From Ureibacillus sinduriensis BLB-1 = JCM 15800 (GTDB lineage: Bacteria > Bacillota > Bacilli > Bacillales_A > Planococcaceae): DNA of 64,000 nt. The notes beneath the pieces were generated by a model, which was not told the DNA's origin, made no database searches, and saw only the letters and a program-made list of their open reading frames with translations. Of the stretch, positions 1 through 8,764 are shown piece by piece; position 1 is the stretch's first letter; the number at the start of each line of letters is the position of its first letter. The DNA lies in NCBI RefSeq assembly GCF_000772955.1, contig NZ_JPVO01000051.1:62001-126000 (forward strand), written 5' to 3'. The position numbers and the translations under genes were made by a program.

Positions 1-58
1 CACATAAAATGCATTGCATACAAAAGGGCAAACTCCCACAAAATAATAATTTTGCATT

Positions 59-87
59 TTATTATGTTATCATAGCCATTTTGTCAA
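59..87 (-). promoter_or_regulatory. Possible sigma-A promoter reading leftwards out of the window (toward rpoB by synteny)
   Basis: On the minus strand a perfect TTGACA (82-87) is followed after 17 nt by TAATAA (59-64). It lies downstream of the rsmC-like gene and points out of the window. In Bacillus the next gene in this direction is rpoB, which is not in the window, so the assignment to rpoB rests on gene order only. The rest of 1-152 is AT-rich and shows no coding frame I would support. Confidence 0.4.
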
Positions 88-152
88 GTCAATATTTTAT
101 ACTCTCCGAACTTTTATTTCCACCTACAATTGTTGCGGCAATGAAAATAAAA

Positions 153-755
153 CTATTTTTTCGCTCGTATAATCCAATAACCCTTCTTCTTCTCGACTAC
201 TTCAACTTCTGCAAATTTTTCATCCAAGTAATTCATCGTAGATGGCGCACCTTGTTTCTTCTGAATGACAATCCACAATTCTCCACCCGTAGATAACTTT
301 TCATAAGCACCGTCATAAAATTTAAAAACAGTTTCCTTACCTGCACGAATTGGTGGATTTGTTAAAATTGCGGCAACTTGTAATCCTTCTTCAACGGAAG
401 CAAGACCATCACTTTCAAAAATTCGTACATTTTGAACTCCGTTAGTTTGCGCATTTTTCTTTGATAACGCAACTGCCCTTTCATTGATATCCATCATACA
501 GATGAGGCGGTCCTTATATTGTTTAGCGATTGACAACCCAATCGGGCCATAGCCGCAACCAACATCCAGGATTGCACCTTCCAGTTCTGGCAGTCTAAAA
601 GTTTCAATCAAGACACGGGATCCAAAATCTACTTCGCTTTTACTAAATACTCCTGAATCCGTTTCAAACAAAAACGAATTTCCGAGCAACGTAAATTTCC
701 ATTGGCGTGGTTTACTTTCAGTTTGAGGCTTATTTGAATAATAGTGTTCAGACAT
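153..755 (-). CDS. RsmC/YbxB-like class I SAM-dependent methyltransferase
   Basis: 200 residues. A class I methyltransferase fold is indicated by the glycine-rich SAM motif LDVGCGYGPIG (about residues 63-73) and an NPP motif (about 133-135), typical of N-methyltransferases acting on a base or amino group. The family relative is RsmC, the 16S rRNA m2G1207 methyltransferase. This is the short single-domain form found between rplL and rpoB in Bacillus (YbxB). Start: ATG at 755 with a purine-rich stretch just upstream (GAGGAGGGCACG). It is separated from rplL by an intrinsic terminator, so expression may depend on readthrough. The family call is firm; the exact modified base is inferred. Confidence 0.85.
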   Translation of the reverse strand: MSEHYYSNKPQTESKPRQWKFTLLGNSFLFETDSGVFSKSEVDFGSRVLIETFRLPELEGAILDVGCGYGPIGLSIAKQYKDRLICMMDINERAVALSKKNAQTNGVQNVRIFESDGLASVEEGLQVAAILTNPPIRAGKETVFKFYDGAYEKLSTGGELWIVIQKKQGAPSTMNYLDEKFAEVEVVEKKKGYWIIRAKK

Positions 756-783
756 CTTAACGTGCCCTCCTCAAAGAAAAATG

Positions 784-818
784 AAGAAAGCTCGTCAAAA
801 AGACGAGCTTTCTTTATT
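784..818 (-). terminator. Intrinsic terminator after rplL
   Basis: Stem AAAGCTCGTC / GACGAGCTTT with a short A/T loop, followed on the minus strand by a T-rich run. It lies between the rplL stop and the rsmC-like gene, as in other Bacillales where the L10-L12 operon partly terminates here. Confidence 0.85.
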
Positions 819-842
819 TATTGAAAATAAGGTAGTCAGAAA

Positions 843-1205
843 TTACTTAACTTCGATTGAAGCGCCAACTTCTTCAAGTTTAGCTTTCATTTCTTCTGCT
901 TCTTCTTTAGATACGCCTTCTTTTAATGCTTTAGGAGCGTTATCTACTACTTCTTTAGCTTCTTTTAAGCCAAGACCAGTGATTTCACGAACCACTTTGA
1001 TTACTTTGATTTTTTGGTCACCAGCAGATGCTAGTACTACGTCAAACTCAGTTTTTTCTTCAGCAGCAGCTGCACCAGCGCCACCTACTACTGCTACAGG
1101 AGCAGCAGCTGTTACACCGAATTCTTCTTCGATTGCTTTTACTAAATCGTTTAATTCAAGAACTGTCATAGCTTTGATAGCTTCTAAGATTTGATCTTTG
1201 TTCAT
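843..1205 (-). CDS. rplL: 50S ribosomal protein L7/L12
   Basis: 120 residues, the normal length. The N-terminal dimerisation helix ([13 protein letters not shown]) is followed by an alanine/valine-rich hinge (about residues 33-50) and the conserved C-terminal factor-binding domain with [19 protein letters not shown]. It forms the multicopy stalk on L10 that recruits translation GTPases. The start ATG at 1205 has an AGGAGGAAAATATA ribosome-binding site. Second gene of the rplJ-rplL operon controlled by the L10 leader. Confidence 0.98.
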   Translation of the reverse strand: MNKDQILEAIKAMTVLELNDLVKAIEEEFGVTAAAPVAVVGGAGAAAAEEKTEFDVVLASAGDQKIKVIKVVREITGLGLKEAKEVVDNAPKALKEGVSKEEAEEMKAKLEEVGASIEVK

Positions 1206-1286
1206 TATATTTTCCTCCTATATGGATGTTTGTAGTTTTGTTAGGCAATTTGCCTTAATGTTGTTACTTTGAAGTTTAGGCAACTA

Positions 1287-1787
1287 TTAAGCGCCTTGCT
1301 CTTCTTTTTGTTCTGCAACAGCTTTTGTTGCAAGCGCGAAATTGCGCATTGGAGCTTGAAGTACAGATAAAAGCATAGATAGTAAACCTTCGCGTGATGG
1401 AAGTTCAGCAAGAGCTTTCACATCATCAGCCGAAGATACGTTACCTTCAATGATACCTGCTTTAATTTCAAGAGCTTCGTTCTTTTTAGCGAAATCATTG
1501 ATGATTTTCGCTGGAGCTACCACGTCTTCGTTAGAGAACGCTACAGCGTTTGGACCAGTTAAGAATTCGTTAATTCCTTCAACACCAGCGATTTCAGATG
1601 CACGACGAGTTAAAGTGTTTTTGTATACTTTGAACTCAACACCAGCTTCGCGAAGTTGTTTACGAAGTTCTGTAACTTGACCAACAGTTAAACCACGGTA
1701 ATCCACTACAACTACTGAAGCTGCAGCTTGGAATTTATCAGCGATTTCTTGTACAACTGCTTTTTTTGTTTCGATTACAGTGCTCAT
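1287..1787 (-). CDS. rplJ: 50S ribosomal protein L10
   Basis: 166 residues from the ATG at 1787 ([13 protein letters not shown]). An in-frame GTG at 1796 lies inside the Shine-Dalgarno AGGAGGTG and is rejected as start. L10 binds 23S rRNA and carries the L7/L12 stalk dimers; the C-terminal helix here is charged and alanine-rich as expected. In Bacillales free L10-L12 represses its own operon by binding the leader RNA, which is present just upstream. Confidence 0.97.
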   Translation of the reverse strand: MSTVIETKKAVVQEIADKFQAAASVVVVDYRGLTVGQVTELRKQLREAGVEFKVYKNTLTRRASEIAGVEGINEFLTGPNAVAFSNEDVVAPAKIINDFAKKNEALEIKAGIIEGNVSSADDVKALAELPSREGLLSMLLSVLQAPMRNFALATKAVAEQKEEQGA

Positions 1788-1827
1788 GATTGACACCTCC
1801 TATTAGAATGGGTCATTTATACCGACA

Positions 1828-1975
1828 AAAGAAAGCCTCTAGCCATACTTAAGTAGACTAGAGGCGGAAAATTCATCATCTTAAAAGAATCCGATTTCTG
1901 TGTCCTCGGTAGGGAGATTTAAGTGCTAGGCACCCCTACTGTCTACGGTACAAATGGATATTCACAACGTCATTC
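1828..1975 (-). ncRNA. Ribosomal protein L10 leader (autoregulatory RNA with terminator)
   Basis: The region before rplJ reads on the minus strand as a structured leader ending in a strong hairpin GCCTCTAG / CTAGAGGC (1858-1865 with 1835-1842) followed by TTTCTTTT. This is the position and architecture of the L10 leader family (an Rfam family in Firmicutes), in which L10(L12)4 binding promotes termination. The upstream part holds several paired segments (for example AGTAGGGGTGCCTAGCACT). Boundaries are approximate; the terminator is certain, the family call is by position and shape. Confidence 0.8.
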
Positions 1976-2033
1976 ATCTTATCAAGAAAGATAATCGTTG
2001 TCAACATTATTTATAATAAATTACTTTATATTA

Positions 2034-2732
2034 TTATTTTACAACTACGCTAGAAGAATCAATTTTCACTGATGGTCCCATTGTAGAAGTAACATTTACA
2101 GATTTCATGTAAGTACCTTTAGCTGCTGCAGGTTTTGCTTTTTGAACTACGTCAAATACAGCCAAGAAGTTTTCAACTAATTTTTCAGTTTCGAATGAAA
2201 CTTTACCGATAGGAGCGTGGATGATACCAGCTTTGTCAGCACGGTATTCTACTTTACCAGCTTTAATTTCGTTGATCGCTTTAGTTACGTCGAAAGTAAC
2301 TGTACCAGTTTTAGGGTTTGGCATTAAACCTTTAGGTCCTAATACACGACCAAGTTTACCAACTTCACCCATCATGTCAGGAGTTGCAACGATTACATCA
2401 AAGTCGAACCAACCTTGTTGGATTTTGCTGATGTATTCTGCATCGCCTACATAGTCAGCGCCAGCAGCTTCAGCTTCTTTAAGTTTTTCGCCTTTAGCGA
2501 ATACTAATACACGTTGAGTTTTACCAGTACCGTTTGGAAGCACTACTGCACCACGGATTTGTTGGTCGTTTTTACGAGTATCAATTCCAAGTCTGAAAGC
2601 AACTTCAACTGTTGCGTCGAATTTTACTGTGCTTGTTTGTTTTGCTAAAGCAATCGCTTCTTCAGCAGTATATAAAGTTGAACGGTCAACTAATTTAGCT
2701 GCATCTTGCAGTCTTTTACCTTTTTTTGCCAT
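2034..2732 (-). CDS. rplA: 50S ribosomal protein L1
   Basis: 232 residues from ATG 2732 ([16 protein letters not shown]), with AAGGAGG 11 nt upstream; a longer in-frame extension to 2777 is not supported. The conserved L1 signature [18 protein letters not shown] is present, as are the C-terminal MGPSVKID residues. L1 forms the mobile stalk near the E site. It also represses the rplK-rplA mRNA in bacteria where this has been tested; see the structured leader before rplK. Confidence 0.97.
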   Translation of the reverse strand: MAKKGKRLQDAAKLVDRSTLYTAEEAIALAKQTSTVKFDATVEVAFRLGIDTRKNDQQIRGAVVLPNGTGKTQRVLVFAKGEKLKEAEAAGADYVGDAEYISKIQQGWFDFDVIVATPDMMGEVGKLGRVLGPKGLMPNPKTGTVTFDVTKAINEIKAGKVEYRADKAGIIHAPIGKVSFETEKLVENFLAVFDVVQKAKPAAAKGTYMKSVNVTSTMGPSVKIDSSSVVVK

Positions 2733-2871
2733 TATAATTTCCTCCTTGATTGTGGTTATAGCGGATATTCCTCCCACGAATAGAGGTTGCGCTTGTTCCC
2801 AAAGAACTTACCGCAACCTCCAAAAAACAAAAGCCTTCTAATCATCAAGTAAACAAGGTATTTCCAACGAA

Positions 2872-3297
2872 TTAGTCTTCGATAACAATACCCATGCTGC
2901 GTGCTGTACCTTCAACCATCGCCATAGCTGATTCAACTGAAGCAGCGTTTAGGTCTGGCATTTTTTGTTCAGCGATTTCACGCACTTTATCACGTTTAAC
3001 CGTTGCAACTTTATTACGGTTTGGTTCACCTGATCCAGATTGGATACCTGCTGCTACTTTAAGTAACACTGCTGCAGGTGGAGTTTTTGTAATGAAAGTG
3101 AAAGAACGATCTTCGAAAACAGTGATTTCAACTGGGATAATTAAACCAGCTTGATCAGCAGTACGAGCATTGAACTCCTTACAGAATCCCATGATATTCA
3201 CACCTGCTTGACCTAATGCAGGACCAACCGGTGGAGCTGGATTAGCTTTACCAGCAGGGATTTGAAGTTTTACAATTTTAATAACTTTTTTAGCCAC
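2872..3297 (-). CDS. rplK: 50S ribosomal protein L11
   Basis: 141 residues from a GTG start at 3297 ([15 protein letters not shown] follows), which has AAGGAGGTG 6-7 nt upstream. The frame is open to 3348 but the extra N-terminal residues are not L11-like. Conserved [16 protein letters not shown] and the C-terminal GTARSMGI are present. It forms the GTPase-associated centre with L10. First gene of rplK-rplA; 139 nt separate it from rplA. Confidence 0.97.
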   Translation of the reverse strand: MAKKVIKIVKLQIPAGKANPAPPVGPALGQAGVNIMGFCKEFNARTADQAGLIIPVEITVFEDRSFTFITKTPPAAVLLKVAAGIQSGSGEPNRNKVATVKRDKVREIAEQKMPDLNAASVESAMAMVEGTARSMGIVIED

Positions 3298-3382
3298 GAG
3301 ACACACCTCCTTAAGTCCGTGATGTGGTAATTGGGTTGCCCCTCCCACTCAAATATCTGTCTGTCAGCTAATTGCCGATAAC

Positions 3383-3453
3383 ATTAAAAGATTAATTTTC
3401 ATAGACAAACTATCCTAGGACAGTCTGACCTATGAAATGATAACACTTTTAAT
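3383..3453 (-). ncRNA. Structured leader upstream of rplK (candidate cis-regulatory RNA)
   Basis: Nested complementary segments lie between nusG and rplK: ATTAAAAG (3383-3390) with CTTTTAAT (3446-3453), TTCATAG (3398-3404) with CTATGAA (3430-3436), and AGAC with GTCT around a TCCTAGGA apex. No uridine run follows on the minus strand, so it is not a plain terminator. By position it could be an L1 or L11 autoregulatory site, but I recognise no family. Confidence 0.4.
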
Positions 3454-3502
3454 TTATATAAGCAAGTATTATCTTACTGAAAATTACTTGCGTGTTGTAG
3501 CA

Positions 3503-4039
3503 TTATAATTTCTGAATTTGTTCAAAGTCAAGTTCCATCTTCGTTTCGCGACCGAACATATCGACACTAACTTTAACTTTGCCTTTGTCCACATCAATTT
3601 CTTCCACTTTACCTTGGAAGTGAGCAAACGGCCCTTCTAATACTTCCACAAATTCCCCAACTGTTATATCCAGTTCGCCAACGGTTTTTTTCGTAATACC
3701 CATCTGGCGCAATAAACGATCCACTTCTTCGGGCAATAGTGGTGTGGGTTTTGCCCCGCCGCCTGAAGAACCAATAAATCCTGTAACACCCGGTGTATTA
3801 CGCACTACATACCAAGACTCATCAGTCAGAATCATTTCCACCATTACATAACCAGGGAAAACTTTGCGCATGACTGTACGCTTTTTGCCATCTTTCAAAT
3901 CCGTCTCTTCGTGTTCTGGGACAACTACACGAAAAATGTTATCTTGCATCCCCATTGTTTCAACACGTTTTTCAAGATTTGCTTTCACACGATTTTCATA
4001 GCCTGAATAAGTATGCACTACATACCATCTTTTTTCCAT
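3503..4039 (-). CDS. nusG: Transcription termination/antitermination factor NusG
   Basis: 178 residues with the NGN domain at the N terminus (KRWYVVHTYSGYE; VFPGYVMVEM; RNTPGVTGF) and a C-terminal KOW domain (GEFVEVLEGPFAHFQGKVEEID). It binds RNA polymerase and, through KOW, partners such as S10 or Rho; in Bacillus NusG also promotes pausing. The ATG at 4039 is the only possible start, because an in-frame TAG lies 15 nt upstream. The Shine-Dalgarno is unusually far away (see 4040-4070). A terminator precedes this gene, so it may have its own promoter. Confidence 0.96.
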   Translation of the reverse strand: MEKRWYVVHTYSGYENRVKANLEKRVETMGMQDNIFRVVVPEHEETDLKDGKKRTVMRKVFPGYVMVEMILTDESWYVVRNTPGVTGFIGSSGGGAKPTPLLPEEVDRLLRQMGITKKTVGELDITVGEFVEVLEGPFAHFQGKVEEIDVDKGKVKVSVDMFGRETKMELDFEQIQKL

Positions 4040-4070
4040 ATTGTTGCCGGACTATATGTCCGTCCCTCCT
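4040..4070 (-). promoter_or_regulatory. nusG ribosome-binding site separated from ATG by a small hairpin
   Basis: The only strong Shine-Dalgarno (AGGAGGG, 4064-4070) is 24 nt before the nusG ATG. Between them lies a perfect 5-bp hairpin CGGAC-ATATA-GTCCG (4048-4062). If the hairpin folds, the remaining single-stranded spacing is about 9-10 nt, a normal distance. The arrangement is seen directly; a role in setting spacing or in regulation is inferred. Confidence 0.6.
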
Positions 4071-4203
4071 TCACTCATCACATACGCCTAGCGAGGTTTT
4101 ATACGAATACTAAGGAATTTTAGCCGAATATTAGTATAAAATACATCACCTATCTTTTTGGCGGTAAATCGTATTTTTAATTTAATCAAAACCTGAAACA
4201 AAT

Positions 4204-4236
4204 GAAAAAAACCCGTTAACATTTAAAGACGGGCCA
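4204..4236 (-). terminator. Intrinsic terminator between secE and nusG
   Basis: Minus-strand stem CCCGTC / AACGGG (4228-4233 with 4212-4217), imperfect by one pair, followed by seven T residues. It falls directly downstream of the secE stop, so the rpmG-secE transcript can end before nusG. Confidence 0.8.
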
Positions 4237-4260
4237 TTTTCAAAATATTAACAATTCATT

Positions 4261-4446
4261 TTAAAGATCGATATACCAGCGGAATAGTTCTGAAACACCT
4301 AAGTCAACTAACACAAAAAAGAAAGCCATCACAATTACTGTTGAAACAACGACAACCGTATATTTTGTAAGCTCTTTACTTTTTGGCCAGCTTGTCTTTC
4401 TCATTTCAGACATTACGTCTGATAGAAACTGTTTAATCTTGCCCAT
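4261..4446 (-). CDS. secE: Preprotein translocase subunit SecE
   Basis: 61 residues, the short single-span form typical of Firmicutes. The amphipathic N-terminal helix carries MSEMRKTSWPKSKEL, with the conserved SWP turn, before one hydrophobic segment (about residues 29-49). SecE clamps SecY in the SecYEG channel. The start ATG at 4446 has GGAGGTTAAGCTAGA upstream. It lies between rpmG and nusG, the usual order. Confidence 0.95.
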   Translation of the reverse strand: MGKIKQFLSDVMSEMRKTSWPKSKELTKYTVVVVSTVIVMAFFFVLVDLGVSELFRWYIDL

Positions 4447-4639
4447 TCTAGCTTAACCTCCGAACAAATCATCTATTCTATGTTTCAATCTAATTTACTA
4501 AATCAAATGCGCATTGGCGTATTGGTTCGCCGAAAATTTATGAATATCATTCGATAAACTTCGCAACATCCGCGTTCAACTTGAATTTGCAGTTTGAATA
4601 CGTATAGAGTAGATCGATTCGTATTCATGGGAAGTATAA

Positions 4640-4786
4640 TTATCGAGTTTGCTTATGCACTGTATGTTCATTGCAATGCGAACAAAACTTTTTCAATTCG
4701 AGTCGCTCACTTGCACTTGCTCTTTCAGGAACTGAATAGTTTCTGGAACCACATTTTTCGCAACATAAACCAATTTTTTTTTGCAT
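4640..4786 (-). CDS. rpmG: 50S ribosomal protein L33 (zinc-ribbon, C+ form)
   Basis: A 48-residue gene read directly from the minus strand: it begins MQKKIGLCCEKCGSRNY and ends with HKQTR. Two CxxC pairs (CEKC near residue 9, CSHC near residue 35) mark the zinc-binding C+ form of L33. The conserved RLELKKFC segment is intact. A GGTGA ribosome-binding site lies 9-10 nt upstream of the ATG at 4786. Position between sigH and secE matches rpmGB of Bacillus. The 4447-4639 stretch between it and secE shows nothing recognisable. Confidence 0.93.
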   Translation of the reverse strand: MQKKIGLCCEKCGSRNYSVPERASASERLELKKFCSHCNEHTVHKQTR

Positions 4787-4873
4787 TTTTGAAAATTCAC
4801 CTATTTTTTTGCATTTTGTCTTTTAAAGACTAACACCTAAACCTATTGCTGTCAATAAGGGCAAAGTTTCGCT

Positions 4874-5521
4874 CTAGCTTTGCTCACCTATTTCCAGGTG
4901 ACGCTCCAGTTTGCGCTTTACACGTTGGAGTGCATTATCAATTGATTTGACATGGCGATTTAACTCTTCCGAAATCTCATTATAGGATTGTCCATCTAAA
5001 TATAATGCTAAAACTTGTTGCTCAAGCTCACTAAGGATTTCGCCTATTTTTTCTTCAAGATGGGAATACTCTTCCCGATTGATCATTAAATGGACCGGGT
5101 CCTCCGACTCCGAACTGATGATGACATCCATCAACGTTCTATCAGACTCCTCATCATAGATTGGTTTATCGAGAGAAACATAGGAATTTAACGGTATATG
5201 CTTTTGGCGCGTCGCTGTTTTAATGGCCGTAATAATTTGGCGCGTGATACACAGCTCCGCAAACGCCCTGAAAGAGGAAAGCTTGTCCCCTTTAAAGTCT
5301 CTTATTGATTTATATAAACCTATCATTCCTTCTTGAATGATATCTTCCTTATCTGCTCCAATCAAAAAATAGGAGCGCGCCTTCGCTTTGACAAACAGTC
5401 GATATTTCGTAATTAAGTAATCTAACGCCTCTGTATTCCCGTGATGTACTTCTTCAATAAGTTGTTCATCTGAAAGGTCTTCAAATCGTTGCAGCACTTG
5501 TGTTTGACTCTCTTTTAGCAT
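4874..5521 (-). CDS. sigH: RNA polymerase sigma factor SigH (Spo0H)
   Basis: 215 residues from ATG 5521 (MLKESQTQVLQRFEDL); it has GGGGTG 6 nt upstream, while the GTG and ATG further upstream overlap that site. Region 2 is clear (EDIIQEGMIGLYKSIRDF), and region 4 has the helix-turn-helix EISEELNRHVKSIDNALQR. In Bacilli SigH drives transition-phase and early sporulation genes, including spo0A and kinA. Placement next to rae1/yacP and before rpmG is canonical. This strongly suggests a spore-forming lineage. Confidence 0.95.
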   Translation of the reverse strand: MLKESQTQVLQRFEDLSDEQLIEEVHHGNTEALDYLITKYRLFVKAKARSYFLIGADKEDIIQEGMIGLYKSIRDFKGDKLSSFRAFAELCITRQIITAIKTATRQKHIPLNSYVSLDKPIYDEESDRTLMDVIISSESEDPVHLMINREEYSHLEEKIGEILSELEQQVLALYLDGQSYNEISEELNRHVKSIDNALQRVKRKLERHLEIGEQS

Positions 5522-5593
5522 CGGCATCACCCCAGAACGTTCGTATAGTGTTAGGAATAGTATAACGGAATTGGAAAATATAGGTCAACCTAG

Positions 5594-6106
5594 TTATTTC
5601 AAACCTCTTCTCCATTTTTCAAAAGCCAACTCTACTTCTTTCGATAATTGAATCCTAGATTTCGGTTTTTCCTCAAGTGTTGATTTTACTTTTTGCGTAA
5701 TATTCGACTTAATAATTTCCATTTCGATTTCCAGTTCCCTCGCCGACTTACGAAGGGCGCCATTTCCGAAAATGACATTTTGCTCTGTCAGATCGGAAGT
5801 AGCTACATAGATTTGTATTTTACGGCCCTTTAACTCATTTGTAAGTTTTTCTATCCGTTCATCTGCGGTTTCGTTCTTTCTAGTATAGATGATTTCCACC
5901 GCACTTTGCACGTAGGTTTGCTGCGCTCCGGGAACTAGGTGGGCATCAAACACGACAATCACCCGTCCCCCAAGCGACGCTTTATATTCAGCCATGAGTT
6001 CAAGCAAGCGATTGCGCGCTTCCTCAAAATTTGTATCACGAAGAGGGCGCAATTCCTTCCATGCCCCAATCATATTGTAGCCATCGACAATTAAAATTGT
6101 TTGCAT
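5594..6106 (-). CDS. rae1: Ribosome-associated endoribonuclease Rae1 (YacP, NYN/PIN-like)
   Basis: 170 residues with an N-terminal nucleotide-hydrolase-like core: ILIVDGYNMIGAW (catalytic Asp near residue 8), VIVVFDAH and YTRKNETADERIEKL. Rae1/YacP of Bacillus cleaves mRNAs in the ribosomal A site in a translation-dependent way. Length and order (rlmB-rae1-sigH) match. The start ATG at 6106 lies 9 nt after the rlmB stop, so the two are probably co-translated. Confidence 0.9.
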   Translation of the reverse strand: MQTILIVDGYNMIGAWKELRPLRDTNFEEARNRLLELMAEYKASLGGRVIVVFDAHLVPGAQQTYVQSAVEIIYTRKNETADERIEKLTNELKGRKIQIYVATSDLTEQNVIFGNGALRKSARELEIEMEIIKSNITQKVKSTLEEKPKSRIQLSKEVELAFEKWRRGLK

Positions 6107-6114
6107 GATACAAC

Positions 6115-6867
6115 TTATCCATTCTTTTCTTGGCGCTTGCGGTATACTTCATACATCAAAAGGGCGGCAGCTACTGAAGCATTTAAGGAATTCACATGAC
6201 CGATCATTGGCAAGTGATATAAAAAGTCGCATTTATCTTTTAACAATCGACTCATTCCACGACCTTCACTGCCGATAATAACCGCTAACGGCAAGGTTGC
6301 ATCCATCTTCCGATAATCAGCAGATCCTTTAGCATCAGTCCCGGCAATCCACACACCATTCTCCTTTAATTCATCGACCGTTTGCGCCAGGTTCGTCACC
6401 CGAACAACGGGTACATGTTCAATTGCTCCCGTAGAGGCCTTCGCTACAACCGCGGTAAGCCCTACTGCGCGTCTTTTCGGGATAATGATGCCATGAACAC
6501 CGATTGCGTCTGCAGTACGCATAATGGAACCCAGATTGTGCGGATCTTCAAGCTCATCAAGTATTAGGAAAAATGGATCCTCATTTTTTGCTTTCGCCGC
6601 CCCAAACAGGTCGGCTAATTCTGCATACTTATACGCAGCAACAGAAGCGACAATCCCTTGATGGTTTTCACTCGACAATTGATCCACCTTTTTTTTAGGG
6701 ACAAACTGCACGAGCACCCCACGTTCACGGGCGAAATCCAACAACTCGTTAATACCTGCTTTTTTTACACCTTCGGCAATCCAAAGCTTATTAATTTCCC
6801 TTCCAGAACGCAGTGCCTCAAGTACCGGGTTTTTTCCAGCAATCATTTCATTATTATGTTCAGTCAT
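6115..6867 (-). CDS. rlmB: 23S rRNA (guanosine-2'-O-)-methyltransferase RlmB-type (SpoU/TrmH family)
   Basis: 250 residues. The N-terminal substrate-binding domain (AGKNPVLEALRSGREI) precedes the SpoU knot with its three motifs: LDELEDPHNLGSIMRTADA, VIIGSEGRGM and LPMIGHVNSLNASVAAA. These form the SAM-binding trefoil knot. The enzyme 2'-O-methylates G2251 of 23S rRNA in the E. coli homologue. The start codon overlaps the mrnC stop (TAATG), which implies translational coupling. Confidence 0.93.
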   Translation of the reverse strand: MTEHNNEMIAGKNPVLEALRSGREINKLWIAEGVKKAGINELLDFARERGVLVQFVPKKKVDQLSSENHQGIVASVAAYKYAELADLFGAAKAKNEDPFFLILDELEDPHNLGSIMRTADAIGVHGIIIPKRRAVGLTAVVAKASTGAIEHVPVVRVTNLAQTVDELKENGVWIAGTDAKGSADYRKMDATLPLAVIIGSEGRGMSRLLKDKCDFLYHLPMIGHVNSLNASVAAALLMYEVYRKRQEKNG

Positions 6868-7283
6868 TACGAAGCCCCCTTTGATTGCTCAACTATTTTT
6901 ATTGCATACTCGATTATTTCATAGACTCGTTCATATTGCTTTGTTAAATACAGGCTGCCTAAAATCGCTTCAAACCCTGAACTATTCCGATATGTCTGCA
7001 CATCGGTGTTTTTAGGAACCGAACCTGATTTTGCATTGCGCCCTCTTTTAAAGACTGCCATTTCTTCTTCTGTTAAGTAGTTCTCGTCCATCAATCGATG
7101 AATAATCATCGATTGTGCTTTGGCCGACACATAACTTGTCGCCTCTTTATGGAGTCGATTCGGCTTCGCTCGTCCATTCATGAGGAGATGCTCCCGAACT
7201 TTTTGTTCGAGAACAGCATCTCCCATATAGGCTAATGCAAGTGCATTCAATTGTTTTACATCTTCCACACGAAGTTGTGTCAT
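6867..7283 (-). CDS. mrnC: Mini-ribonuclease III MrnC
   Basis: 138 residues, an RNase III domain without a double-stranded-RNA-binding domain. The catalytic segment is ALAYMGDAVLEQKVREHL, and the second acidic site lies in NSSGFEAILGSLYL. MrnC matures the ends of 23S rRNA with L3 as cofactor. It sits between cysS and rlmB as in Bacillus, starting just after the cysS stop. Confidence 0.94.
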   Translation of the reverse strand: MTQLRVEDVKQLNALALAYMGDAVLEQKVREHLLMNGRAKPNRLHKEATSYVSAKAQSMIIHRLMDENYLTEEEMAVFKRGRNAKSGSVPKNTDVQTYRNSSGFEAILGSLYLTKQYERVYEIIEYAIKIVEQSKGAS

Positions 7284-7284
7284 A

Positions 7285-8688
7285 TTACAATCCCCGTTTC
7301 CAGCGTGTACCTTGACGTGTATCTTCTAGAACGATATCCATCTTCAAAAGTTGGTCGCGAATTTCATCTGAACGGGCAAAATCACGGTTTTTTCGTGCCA
7401 TATTACGTTCTTCGATTAATGCTTCAATTTCCTCATCCAGCAGTTCATCTTCCTCTAAGAACTTTATGCCCAGGACTTCGCCAAATGCATCGAATGTTTC
7501 GATGAACATTTTCAGCACACGTTCCTCTGTATTTGCTTCATTTAGGTAAGTATTCGCTATCCTTGCTAATTCAAACAGCGCAGAAATAGCATTTGCCGTA
7601 TTGAAGTCATCATCCATTGCAATTTCAAATTGTTTTTTTACATCATCGATTGTATCCAAATATACTTCACCGTTATTAGAAAGATTCGCTGAAGCAGTTA
7701 ATCGGTATTGTATATTAGAGTAAGCAGTACGAAGTCTTTCCAGTCCTGCTTGGGCAGACTCGACTAAATCCTGTGCAAAGTTGATAGGGTGTCGATAATG
7801 AACAGATAACATAAAGAACCTAAGTACCTGCGGGTTAATCTGCTGACGGATATCGTTTACTAATACAAAGTTCCCTAGAGATTTCGACATCTTCTCATTG
7901 TCTATATTAATATACCCATTGTGCATCCAGTAACGCGCAAATTCTTTTCCCGTGTAGGCTTCAGATTGAGCAATTTCGTTTTCGTGGTGAGGGAACGTTA
8001 AGTCTTGGCCTCCAGCATGTATATCGATTGTATCCCCCAAATGTTCACGGGCCATAACTGAACATTCAATATGCCATCCAGGACGACCCTCGCCAAAGGG
8101 ACTTTCCCATTTAATTTCACCAGGCTTTGCGGCTTTCCAAAGGGCGAAATCCAAAGGATCCTCTTTCTTCTCACCCGCTTCTATTCGGGCACCTACTTTT
8201 AAATCATCGATCGGTTGGTGGGATAGCTTTCCGTACCCGTCAAACTTTCGTGTACGGTAATAGACATCTCCCTGTGATTCGTAAGCAAATCCCTTCTCAA
8301 TCAAGACTCCGATAAAGTCAATAATATCCTGCATATGATTTGTTACACGGGGATGTACATCTGCTTTTTTGCAGCCTAGAGCCGTAATATCTTCAAAGTA
8401 GGCATTGATAAAGCGTTCCGTTAACTCGAAAACATCCTCCCCCAATTCATTCGCCGCTTTGATGATTTTGTCATCCACGTCTGTAAAGTTGGAAACGTAT
8501 TTCACATCAAAACCCTTGTACTCGAAGTAGCGGCGAACCGTGTCATATACAATGACAGGACGGGCATTCCCGATATGGATAAAGTTATATACAGTCGGAC
8601 CGCATACATACATTTTCACTTTTCCTTCTTCAAGGGGAATAAATGGTTCTTTTTGTCTCGTTAAGGTATTAAAAATTTGAATCGTCAT
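7285..8688 (-). CDS. cysS: Cysteinyl-tRNA synthetase
   Basis: 467 residues from ATG 8688 ([16 protein letters not shown]) with GGGAGAG upstream; a 17-residue upstream extension is open but unlike the family. The class I signatures are FIHIGNARP and KMSKSLGNF. Zinc ligands are plausible at [17 protein letters not shown] and the downstream [13 protein letters not shown] segment. It charges tRNA-Cys. Expression is controlled by the Cys-specific T-box directly upstream. In Bacillus subtilis cysE stands between gltX and cysS; here it is absent. Confidence 0.97.
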   Translation of the reverse strand: MTIQIFNTLTRQKEPFIPLEEGKVKMYVCGPTVYNFIHIGNARPVIVYDTVRRYFEYKGFDVKYVSNFTDVDDKIIKAANELGEDVFELTERFINAYFEDITALGCKKADVHPRVTNHMQDIIDFIGVLIEKGFAYESQGDVYYRTRKFDGYGKLSHQPIDDLKVGARIEAGEKKEDPLDFALWKAAKPGEIKWESPFGEGRPGWHIECSVMAREHLGDTIDIHAGGQDLTFPHHENEIAQSEAYTGKEFARYWMHNGYINIDNEKMSKSLGNFVLVNDIRQQINPQVLRFFMLSVHYRHPINFAQDLVESAQAGLERLRTAYSNIQYRLTASANLSNNGEVYLDTIDDVKKQFEIAMDDDFNTANAISALFELARIANTYLNEANTEERVLKMFIETFDAFGEVLGIKFLEEDELLDEEIEALIEERNMARKNRDFARSDEIRDQLLKMDIVLEDTRQGTRWKRGL

Positions 8689-8764
8689 TTCACTCTCTCC
8701 CTCTTCTAATTTAGCCTTTAGAATCATTAATCTGATCACTATGAAAGTTTGATTTCTTCCAAAT

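Noticed and set aside
9-296. Plus-strand open frame of 95 codons at the left end
   Set aside because: It runs antisense over the rsmC-like gene and shows no family features or ribosome-binding site; the minus-strand gene is well supported.
781-1194. Plus-strand open frame of 137 codons over rplL
   Set aside because: Mirror of the alanine-rich rplL coding sequence; no independent support.
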